Positions 1 to 6,262 of a stretch of 7,810 nt of DNA are shown here, in pieces (within the stretch, counting starts at the first letter, position 1; every line of letters starts with the position of its first letter). The DNA is from Planctomycetota bacterium (lineage in GTDB: Bacteria > Planctomycetota > Phycisphaerae > WQYP01). The translations under genes were made by a program, and so were the position numbers. The notes under the pieces are model-generated. The model was not told where the DNA came from. It was given only the letters and a program-made list of their open reading frames with translations, and did no database searches. Where the stretch lies: contig JAJZGH010000228.1 of the NCBI GenBank assembly GCA_021798635.1, positions 1-7,810 on the forward strand, in the 5' to 3' direction.

Positions 1-625
1 ACTGGTTAAACCGCCGTTACCCAATGCCCCGCTACGTATAGCGTTGCTGCCGGGGTCGCGCAAAGGGGAAATTGCCGCAAATTTTCCGCCCATGCTTGAA
101 ACATTTCTGGCCATACGTGGCAAGTTTCCGGGTATTGCGGCGGCGGCAGCGGCAGCGGATGCGGACCGAGGGTGGCAAATCCGGAATATTCTGCCACGGT
201 ATGGTGCCAAAATTGATGTTCGCACGGGCGCTACGGACGCCATAATTCGATGGGCTGATCTGGTTATTACATGCAGTGGGACGGCTACTCTGCAAATAGC
301 GCGGCATCATAAGCCCATGATTGTGTTGTATCGTGTGGCATGGTGGAAGTGGAATCTGGTGGGGCGGTTTTTAATTCAAAGCAAATTCCTGTGCCTGGTA
401 AATATCCTTGCGGATCGTGAATTAGTTCCGGAATTTATGCCATTTTATGGTCCGGTCCAACCCGTTATCGACGCCGCCTGCGATTTATTATCCCGCCCGG
501 ACAAGCGGGAGGCCATGTCGCAGGAATTATCCGCCCTCACCGCCCCGATGGCGGCATATTCAGATCAAATGCCTGCGGCGCGGCGCGTGGCACTGGAAGT
601 TGCACACCTTATGGCAATTCGTTAA
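1..625 (+). CDS. lpxB: Lipid-A-disaccharide synthase LpxB, C-terminal part (5' end outside window)
   Basis: LpxB (family GT19) joins UDP-2,3-diacylglucosamine to 2,3-diacylglucosamine-1-phosphate (lipid X), giving the lipid A disaccharide at the cytoplasmic membrane. The frame is open from base 2 and encodes 207 residues, roughly the C-terminal half of a protein usually near 380 residues. Visible family motifs, numbered from base 2, are LLPGSRKGEI (15-24), SGTAT (92-96) followed by PMIVLYRV, and NILADRELVPEF (134-145), a close match to the LpxB NILAGREL block. Two oddities stand out. A run of seven alanine codons (137-157) lies between the first two motifs, and the residue after SGTATL is Gln where many LpxB proteins have Glu. 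The gene ends 60 bases before the next start and lacks a visible terminator. Family assignment is firm; whether the enzyme is a standard LpxB is less certain because the N-terminal half is not visible. Confidence 0.9.
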   Translation, partial: LVKPPLPNAPLRIALLPGSRKGEIAANFPPMLETFLAIRGKFPGIAAAAAAADADRGWQIRNILPRYGAKIDVRTGATDAIIRWADLVITCSGTATLQIARHHKPMIVLYRVAWWKWNLVGRFLIQSKFLCLVNILADRELVPEFMPFYGPVQPVIDAACDLLSRPDKREAMSQELSALTAPMAAYSDQMPAARRVALEVAHLMAIR

Positions 626-629
626 GACG

Positions 630-638
630 TGCTATAAT
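630..638 (+). promoter_or_regulatory. Extended -10 promoter (sigma-70 type) for the downstream operon
   Basis: TGCTATAAT is a perfect TGn-TATAAT extended -10 element, placed five bases after the lpxB stop. No good -35 hexamer is seen 16-18 bases upstream (the best there is TTATGG at 609-614), but extended -10 promoters can work without one. Transcription would start near 645, giving a leader of about 40 bases before the ATG at 686. The leader contains the Shine-Dalgarno site and shows no clear hairpin. The promoter is inferred from sequence match and position only. Confidence 0.5.
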
Positions 639-670
639 CGTTAGCTTGAACTTTGGTAAGGGATGTGGTG

Positions 671-675
671 AGGAG
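671..675 (+). promoter_or_regulatory. Shine-Dalgarno site that decides the start at 686
   Basis: AGGAG lies ten bases before the ATG at 686, in the only gap between genes in this window. It supports ATG 686 over the in-frame TTG at 653, which has no Shine-Dalgarno match upstream. A GTG at 668, preceded by AAGGGA, is a weaker alternative that would add six residues. Confidence 0.6.
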
Positions 676-685
676 AAGTGGACTA

Positions 686-3232
686 ATGACACAGACAAGT
701 TTATCACCTCTTACAGTAACGCCGTCGCCGGTAGTTTATTCCCCTGGGCCAGCCGCACGGTTATCGGTCCATGGAAAATTTTTATGCTGCAACGATGAGC
801 CGTTTCTTATAAAAGGCGTCACTTACGGCCCATTTCGCCCGGAGGCCAATGGGTGTGAATACCACACCGCTGAACAGGTAGACGCTGATTTTTCCATGAT
901 GGCCGAACACGGCATAAACGCGGTACGGGTATACACGGTTCCGCCCCGCTGGCTGTTGGATGCGGCGCAACGGCATGGTCTGCACGTGTTTGTGGGATTG
1001 CCATGGGAACAGCACATCGCCTTTCTGGATCACCCGCGAACGCGGAATTCCATTATGGAGCGCGTGCGCCAGGGCGTGCAGCAGTGCGCCGGGCACCCGG
1101 CTTTACTGGCGTTCGCGATCGGCAATGAAATTCCCGCGCCAATTGTCCGCTGGTACGGGTATCGGCGCATAGAGCGATTCCTCAAACAACTTTACAGCGT
1201 AGCTAAGGAAGTTGATCCTGCGGCGCTGGTTACGTATGTCAATTATCCCACCACAGAATACTTGTATCTGCCCTTTCTGGATTTCATGGCGATGAATGTA
1301 TATCTGGAAGATAAGCAGAAACTGCGCAAATATATCAGCCGCTTGCACAACATTGCCGGTGACAAGCCCCTGCTGCTGGCGGAAATCGGGTTAGACAGTT
1401 TATCCAAAGGAGAATTCCAGCAGGCCGGCACGCTGGGGTGGCAGATTCGCACCGTGTTTAAAAGCGGCTGCGCGGGGACTTTTCTGTTTGCCTGGACCGA
1501 TGAATGGTATCGCGGCGGAAGTGAAATTACCGGCTGGGAGTTCGGACTTACGACACGTGATCGTCGGCCCAAGCCTGCTCTGACGGCGGCCCAGGATGCC
1601 TTTTCAAAATTGCCGTTCCGGGTTGATGCGAAATGGCCGAAAGTTTCCATCGTCATTTGCAGTTACAACGGCTCGCGTACCATTCGCTTTTGCCTGCAGG
1701 GCGTTTCCCAGTTGCGCTATGCAAATTATGAAGTCATCGTCGTGGATGACGGCTCAACCGATGGGCTGGCGGAGATGGTGCGGGAATATCCCGTGAAATT
1801 AATTCAATCCAAAAACAAGGGCTTAAGCAACGCCCGCAATCTTGGCCTGGAAGCTGCTACCGGGGAAATTGTTGCGTACCTGGATGATGACGCCTGCCCC
1901 ACGCCATACTGGCTGCATTTTCTGGTGGAAACCTTCCGCACTGGAAAATATGTTGGAGTAGGGGGGCCGAACATTGCACCGCCCGGTGATGCGGATATTG
2001 CCGATGCAGTCGCCCATTCCCCCGGCGGCCCGATGCATGTTTTGTTAAGCGATACTGAGGCGGAGCACATTCCCGGCTGCAACATGGCGTTTATGACGCA
2101 ATCCTTGCGGGCGGTCGGAGGTTTTGACCCGCTATTTCGAATTGCCGGTGATGATGTGGACGCCTGCTGGCGGCTTCAGTCGCGCGGCTGGCACTTAGGC
2201 TTCAGTCCGGCGGCAGTGGTGTGGCATAAGCGCCGCAATTCGCTGCGCGCTTATTGGCGGCAACAGTTGAATTACGGTAAAGCTGAAGCCATGCTGGAAC
2301 GGAAATGGCCGGAAAAATATAACGCCTTTGGCCATATCGCCTGGCGCGGGCGGCTTTATGGCCGCGGGCTGTGGCAGTTTCTTAACTGGGGACGCCGCCG
2401 CATATATCATGGCTCCTGGGGAGGCGCGTTGTTTCAAAGCGTTTACCACGGCTCACCGGGCGTTCTGATGTCGCTGGCCATGACGCCGGAATGGTATCTG
2501 GCGGTGCTGATGTTAAGCGTGATGTTTATGGTGGGCTTCTACTGGCATCCGGTCGTACTGGGGGTGCTGCTTGTGGCCGCCCTTGCTGCGACCGTTACTC
2601 AGGCGATTATCGGGGCGTTTTACTGCCGTTTTGACGAGATCCCCCGCACGCGAAGGGCCGTGCTGAAATTGCGGCTTCTGACCATGTGGTGTTATCTCAT
2701 TCAACCGGTGGCGCGTTTGCGCGGTCGGTTGTCACGTGGTTTATCCCCGTGGCGTATGCGGTTTCCCAGTGGTCTGGATATTCCTGTGCCGCGGGAATTT
2801 GTTCTCTGGAGTGAAGCATGGCGCAGTGCGGAAGATCGCCTGGCTGATCTGGAAACTTTCCTTAAACAGGAAGGGATGTGTGTGCAGCGCGGCGGTGATT
2901 TTGACCGCTGGGATTTGGCGTGCCGCAGCGGCACATTCGGCTCCTCGCGCATTCGGTTGACCATTGAAGAACATGGTAACGGGCGGCAGTTGGCCCGCTT
3001 GCGAACCTGCCCGACATTTCCGCGCGTTATTCTGGTCATTCTTGTGACGTTAACGGCCCTGGGCATTTTTGATCTTGGGGCACGCAGTTGGCCCGGCGCT
3101 ATTCCCATGCTGGTCGTGGCCGCAGCACTGGCGCTACGGGTGTCCATGGATGCCGGCGCGGCGTTGGCGGTCATATTCAAATACATCCGTCAGAACCGTC
3201 CCGGTGAATGCGAAGTCAGGAATGATCCATGA
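686..3232 (+). CDS. Fusion protein: TIM-barrel glycoside hydrolase + family 2 glycosyltransferase + membrane region
   Basis: The protein has 848 residues. After a short Pro/Ser-rich N-terminus, residues about 25-300 form a GH2/GH5-like (clan A) barrel: it opens with a GKFL...FLIKGVTYGPF strand, carries the acid/base candidate Glu148 in IGNEI and the nucleophile candidate Glu233 in LLAEIGLD. Residues about 319-555 are a GT-A family 2 domain: VSIVICSYNG, Asp354-Asp355 in VVDDGSTD, the metal-binding DDD at 400-402, GGFD at 478-481, the GDD with Asp489-Asp490, and WRQQLNYGK at 524-532. Helices follow at about 602-619 and 623-645, then a soluble stretch of about 130 residues, then helices at about 780-799 and 806-831. 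There is no signal peptide and no helix between the two catalytic domains, so both should be cytoplasmic. It probably polymerises or transfers sugar at the membrane for the exporter encoded next. Sugar and linkage are unknown. Its stop overlaps the next start by four bases (ATGA). Confidence 0.85.
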   Translation: MTQTSLSPLTVTPSPVVYSPGPAARLSVHGKFLCCNDEPFLIKGVTYGPFRPEANGCEYHTAEQVDADFSMMAEHGINAVRVYTVPPRWLLDAAQRHGLHVFVGLPWEQHIAFLDHPRTRNSIMERVRQGVQQCAGHPALLAFAIGNEIPAPIVRWYGYRRIERFLKQLYSVAKEVDPAALVTYVNYPTTEYLYLPFLDFMAMNVYLEDKQKLRKYISRLHNIAGDKPLLLAEIGLDSLSKGEFQQAGTLGWQIRTVFKSGCAGTFLFAWTDEWYRGGSEITGWEFGLTTRDRRPKPALTAAQDAFSKLPFRVDAKWPKVSIVICSYNGSRTIRFCLQGVSQLRYANYEVIVVDDGSTDGLAEMVREYPVKLIQSKNKGLSNARNLGLEAATGEIVAYLDDDACPTPYWLHFLVETFRTGKYVGVGGPNIAPPGDADIADAVAHSPGGPMHVLLSDTEAEHIPGCNMAFMTQSLRAVGGFDPLFRIAGDDVDACWRLQSRGWHLGFSPAAVVWHKRRNSLRAYWRQQLNYGKAEAMLERKWPEKYNAFGHIAWRGRLYGRGLWQFLNWGRRRIYHGSWGGALFQSVYHGSPGVLMSLAMTPEWYLAVLMLSVMFMVGFYWHPVVLGVLLVAALAATVTQAIIGAFYCRFDEIPRTRRAVLKLRLLTMWCYLIQPVARLRGRLSRGLSPWRMRFPSGLDIPVPREFVLWSEAWRSAEDRLADLETFLKQEGMCVQRGGDFDRWDLACRSGTFGSSRIRLTIEEHGNGRQLARLRTCPTFPRVILVILVTLTALGIFDLGARSWPGAIPMLVVAAALALRVSMDAGAALAVIFKYIRQNRPGECEVRNDP

Positions 3233-5091
3233 ACGTGCCGGCTCAAACGGTCCGACCCGTCCGGGCTGGCGCTATGCGCACGGCCACGCGACTGCTGGCT
3301 TTGTGCATTGGCGGCGAAGGGCGAACAGCCAGTATCGGTATGCTGTTGATGCTGACAGGATCCGTTTTGGGGCTGTTGCAGCCGTGGCCGCTGAAATTCA
3401 TTATGAATGTGGTTGCTACGAAATCCGCACCGCCCGCTTTTCTGGTCTCCGCCCAAAATTTTATCGCCCACGTCATTCCCATCGGTAACAACAAACTCGC
3501 CCTGATCGGATTGTTATGCCTGGCATTGCTGCTTATCAGCCTGACCAGCGCGGCGATAAGCGTTCTAAGCACCTGGCTGCTGGTTTCAGCCGGCCTGCGC
3601 ATGGTCTTTAAACTTCGCTGCCGCATTTTTGAACATATTCAGCGCCTGCCGCTAAGTTACCATGATGGTACCACCGTCGGTGACTCGTTATACCGCATTA
3701 CCTGGGATACCTATTCGGTGCAGGCCCTGTTTAATGAAGGATTGGTGCCCAGTATATCATCGAGCATCACGCTGGTGGGCATTGCGATTGTCATGGTCGG
3801 GCAGGATTGGGGAATCGCGGTGGTAGCGCTGATTATCGGCTGCGTGCTGTTAGTGCTGGTGCGTCGCCTGGAAAAGCCTACTACCGAGCTATCCACACGT
3901 GTGCATGAGAATGAAAGCCGCGTCAGTACGCGCGTGACGCAGACCCTGGGCGGTATTCGTGCGGTGCAGGCCTTTGGCCGCGAGGCCCATGAATCCAAGC
4001 GCTTTGCCCATCAGGCCAGCGAAAGCTTGAAAGCGAGTTTGCGTCTGACGGTTCTGCAAACCGCCAGTCAAAGTGCGGTGGCGGTTTTGTTCGCCTGCGG
4101 AACTGCCGCAATTATATGGATGACGGCGCGCCGCGTGATCGCCGGTCGGTTATCACCGGGCGATATTGTCCTGATGGTGGGTTACACGGCCCTGCTGTTT
4201 AAGCCGCTGGAAACGCTGGCCTATACCGCATCATCCATTCAGGGTTCGGTGGCCGGGGCACACCGGGTTTTTGAAATTCTGGATAAAAAATCATTGATCA
4301 GTGATTCGCCCCACGCGGCCGCGATAAAAACGCCGGTGCGCGGGAAAATCCAGTTTGATCATGTCAGTTTCGGATACAAGCCCGATCAAAGCGTCTTACG
4401 CGACATCGACTTGACACTTCCGGCCGGTAGCTCCGTGGCCGTGGTAGGGCCGTCGGGTGCTGGAAAAACAACGCTGGCATCTCTGATTGTGCGTTTTTAT
4501 GATCCGGTTCACGGGCGGATATTGCTGGATGGCTGCGACCTGCGCGACATTACGCTGGCGTCTTTGCGCCGGGAGATTGCCATTGTGCCGCAGGATCCGG
4601 TACTTTTTGATGTCAGCATTTACGAAAATATTGCCTATTCCCGTCCGGCGGCCACAACTGAAGAGGTCCATGCCGCCGCCCGCGCTGCCGGAGCCTGGGA
4701 TTTTATTCAGGCATTGCCGGCGGGTTTTGATACACTGATCGGAGAACGCGGCGTGATGCTTTCCGGCGGACAGCGGCAACGGTTGTCTTTAGCGCGCGCG
4801 TTCCTGAAAGATGCTCGTATTGTCGTGCTCGATGAGCCAACCACCGGTCTGGACGCTCAAACCGAATCAGATGTTTTAGCGGCGCTTAAGCGGCTGATGG
4901 CGGGCCGCACGACGATCATCATTGCCCATCACCTGCATACGGTACGGTATGTGGATCAGATTATTGTGCTGCAGGGTGGAGCGTTAATTCAAACCGGCAC
5001 GCACGATCAACTGCTGGAGCAGGACGGGCTGTACCGCCATCTTTATAACTTACAACATCAACCGCATCTGCAATCGGCGGGGGTTCCATGA
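3229..5091 (+). CDS. ABC exporter, fused membrane and ATPase domains (MsbA-like half-transporter)
   Basis: This 620-residue protein has the size and order of a type IV ABC half-exporter that works as a homodimer, as in the lipid A flippase MsbA. Residues about 33-335 contain six hydrophobic helices, with a coupling-helix region around YHDGTTVGDSLYRITWDTY (144-162). The ATPase domain (about 372-605) is complete: A-loop Tyr383, Walker A GPSGAGKTT (407-415), Q-loop Gln455 in VPQDP, signature LSGGQ (511-515), Walker B IVVLDEP (531-537), D-loop GLDAQT (540-545) and H-loop His567. The switch region reads AHHLHT rather than the common AHRLST. The start ATG overlaps the upstream stop, with AGGA seven bases before it. 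Position in a glycan operon suggests it flips a lipid-linked glycan or glycolipid; because lpxB is close, a lipid A-related cargo is possible. Cargo is inference; lipid or peptide export cannot be excluded. Confidence 0.92.
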   Translation: MNVPAQTVRPVRAGAMRTATRLLALCIGGEGRTASIGMLLMLTGSVLGLLQPWPLKFIMNVVATKSAPPAFLVSAQNFIAHVIPIGNNKLALIGLLCLALLLISLTSAAISVLSTWLLVSAGLRMVFKLRCRIFEHIQRLPLSYHDGTTVGDSLYRITWDTYSVQALFNEGLVPSISSSITLVGIAIVMVGQDWGIAVVALIIGCVLLVLVRRLEKPTTELSTRVHENESRVSTRVTQTLGGIRAVQAFGREAHESKRFAHQASESLKASLRLTVLQTASQSAVAVLFACGTAAIIWMTARRVIAGRLSPGDIVLMVGYTALLFKPLETLAYTASSIQGSVAGAHRVFEILDKKSLISDSPHAAAIKTPVRGKIQFDHVSFGYKPDQSVLRDIDLTLPAGSSVAVVGPSGAGKTTLASLIVRFYDPVHGRILLDGCDLRDITLASLRREIAIVPQDPVLFDVSIYENIAYSRPAATTEEVHAAARAAGAWDFIQALPAGFDTLIGERGVMLSGGQRQRLSLARAFLKDARIVVLDEPTTGLDAQTESDVLAALKRLMAGRTTIIIAHHLHTVRYVDQIIVLQGGALIQTGTHDQLLEQDGLYRHLYNLQHQPHLQSAGVP

Positions 5092-5657
5092 ATACCCAAG
5101 GCGAGAGTTCGACGACACCATGGGATGGCGGAGCGCTGCCCGAGGGAGTTTTAGTCGGCGAAGATACCCGCATCATCGGTCACGCTGCGTTTCGCAGATT
5201 TCGCGGCCGAAGCCCCGATGCTTTGGTCATTGGTGATCACGCAACCATGGACGGGGTGCAATTTTCCGTGGGGCCGGCGGCTCGGATGAACATTGGCCAT
5301 TACTGCTGTTTCACCGGCGCCGTGCTGATGTGTGAACTGTCCATATCCATTGGCAGTTATGTGCTGATTGGATGGAATGCGGTTATCGCAGATAGTGATT
5401 TTCATCCTATTGCCCCCGTAGAAAGAATTCTGGACGCGGTGGCCTGTTCGCCGGCTGCCACGGTGCCGCGACCCAATGTGCTGACGGCGGCAGTGGTCAT
5501 TGAGGATGATGTGTGGATCGGGCCTAATGCCACGATTTTTAAGGGTGTGCATATCGGCAAAGGAGCCTGGATCGGGCCGGGCAGCGTGGTAACACGCCAT
5601 GTTGCGGCGGGCACGCGTGTGGCCGGCAATCCGGCGCGTCCGATGGAGGCCTTATGA
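5088..5657 (+). CDS. Hexapeptide-repeat (left-handed beta-helix) O-acyl/acetyltransferase, first of a pair
   Basis: The protein has 189 residues and resembles the LacA/Maa/CatB type of acetyltransferase, which moves an acetyl group from acetyl-CoA to a hydroxyl or amino group and normally acts as a trimer. Hexapeptide-type turns run from about residue 46 (LVIGDHATM) through ISIGSYVLIGWNAVI (86-100), then VVIEDDVWIGPNATI (136-150) and HIGKGAWIGPGSVV (155-168), ending in the typical VAGNPAR (178-184). The likely catalytic base is His106 in ADSDFHP, at the loop where this family carries it. A 30-residue loop (about 107-135) interrupts the helix. There is no signal peptide, so it should act in the cytoplasm on a sugar of the growing glycan or its precursor. 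The start overlaps the ABC stop (ATGA) and has only a weak Shine-Dalgarno match, so translation is probably coupled. Exact donor and acceptor are unknown. Confidence 0.88.
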   Translation: MNTQGESSTTPWDGGALPEGVLVGEDTRIIGHAAFRRFRGRSPDALVIGDHATMDGVQFSVGPAARMNIGHYCCFTGAVLMCELSISIGSYVLIGWNAVIADSDFHPIAPVERILDAVACSPAATVPRPNVLTAAVVIEDDVWIGPNATIFKGVHIGKGAWIGPGSVVTRHVAAGTRVAGNPARPMEAL

Positions 5658-6204
5658 CCGGCCGCGCGATACCGGGAGACTGGCATCCCGGATACATTCC
5701 GGAAAATGCCATCGTGGGTGACGGTGCGTATGTACAAACGTCCTGGAGTTTTCATCTGTCCCGCAGCCGGCGGGATCAGGCAATCATGCTGGGAGAAAAC
5801 AGCTCGATTTATATGGGCTGCATGTTTGATATGGGCATCGACGCGGTACTGAATGTGGGAGCGTACAGCCTGCTTAACGGCCTGTGGCTGATTTGCGATC
5901 AGAGCGTGACCATTGGCACGCATTGCCTGGTGTCGTGGAATGTGGTCGTGATGGACAATTTCCGTGCCCCGGAAGATATTCCGTCGCGCCGGCGCATGCT
6001 GGAGGCTTTTGCCGCCGGGCGCAACCATCCGCTGCCGGTGCCCGTAAACCCCCGCCCGGTGGTCATTGGCAATAACGTATGGATTGGTTTTGATTGCTGC
6101 ATATTACCGGGCGTGCGCATTGGTGACGGCAGCATCATCGGTGCGCGATCGGTGGTGGATGGCGATATACCCCCGTACTGTATTGCCGCCGGCAATCCGG
6201 CGCG
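5622..6204 (+). repeat. 17-base direct repeat at the ends of the two acyltransferase genes (5622-5638 and 6188-6204)
   Basis: GCCGGCAATCCGGCGCG occurs identically at 5622-5638 and 6188-6204, 566 bases apart, and in both places encodes AGNPAR. The motif is conserved in this protein family, so the repeat is most likely shared ancestry or protein constraint rather than a separate element. Recombination across it would delete most of the second gene. Confidence 0.6.
5645..5649 (+). promoter_or_regulatory. Shine-Dalgarno site for the second acyltransferase
   Basis: GGAGG sits inside the end of the previous gene, four bases before the ATG at 5654. The spacing is short, but the site fits the ATGA overlap and supports this start. 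Confidence 0.5.
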
Positions 6205-6262
6205 GATCATTCGGTTCCTGCAGGAAAAGGAGGACACCCTTGGACGACACAACCAAACCTAA
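5654..6262 (+). CDS. Hexapeptide-repeat acyltransferase homologue, second of a pair, lacking the usual catalytic His
   Basis: This 202-residue left-handed beta-helix protein is clearly related to the preceding gene. The two share VTIGTHCLVSWNVVV (85-99) against ISIGSYVLIGWNAVI, VVIGNNVWIG (136-145) against VVIEDDVWIG, the repeats RIGDGSIIGARSVV (155-168), and an AGNPAR ending (179-184). In the loop where its neighbour has DSDFHP with the likely catalytic His, this protein reads DNFRAP (101-106), one residue shorter and without His. The nearest His is His125 in GRNHPLP, about 20 residues later. It may therefore use another residue, act with a changed chemistry, or be a structural partner of the first protein; a mixed trimer is conceivable but unproven. 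Its start overlaps the upstream stop by four bases. Its last 23 bases overlap the next gene and carry that gene's ribosome binding site. Fold assignment is firm, activity is not. Confidence 0.85.
   Translation: MTGRAIPGDWHPGYIPENAIVGDGAYVQTSWSFHLSRSRRDQAIMLGENSSIYMGCMFDMGIDAVLNVGAYSLLNGLWLICDQSVTIGTHCLVSWNVVVMDNFRAPEDIPSRRRMLEAFAAGRNHPLPVPVNPRPVVIGNNVWIGFDCCILPGVRIGDGSIIGARSVVDGDIPPYCIAAGNPARIIRFLQEKEDTLGRHNQT
6229..6233 (+). promoter_or_regulatory. Strong Shine-Dalgarno site that fixes a TTG start
   Basis: GGAGG, within AAGGAGGA (6227-6234), lies six bases before TTG 6240. It is the best ribosome binding site in the window. It decides against the longer open frame starting at 6066, whose first 58 codons lie inside the acyltransferase gene. 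Confidence 0.75.

Noticed and set aside
653..685. Start of the fusion protein at TTG 653
   Set aside because: No Shine-Dalgarno site precedes it and the added 11 residues cover the ribosome binding site for ATG 686.
626..685. Terminator or riboswitch in the gap after lpxB
   Set aside because: No GC-rich stem followed by a T run and no extended structure is visible in the 60 bases.
2701..3186. Open frame of 161 codons on the minus strand opposite the C-terminus of the fusion protein
   Set aside because: It is rich in Arg, Pro and Ser as expected of antisense GC-rich sequence, and the + strand frame continues with clear membrane helices.
3069..3488. + strand open frame of 139 codons over the junction of the fusion protein and the ABC exporter
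   Set aside because: It is in a third frame across two real genes joined by an ATGA overlap and has no motif of its own.
5402..6028. Open frame of 208 codons on the minus strand across the two acyltransferase genes
   Set aside because: The + strand has two well-supported beta-helix proteins here; the antisense translation shows no recognisable motif and fits a GC-rich shadow frame.
6066..6239. N-terminal extension of the GT-B glycosyltransferase back to 6066
   Set aside because: The added residues are an out-of-frame reading of the acyltransferase gene, and the strong Shine-Dalgarno site at 6229-6233 fits TTG 6240.
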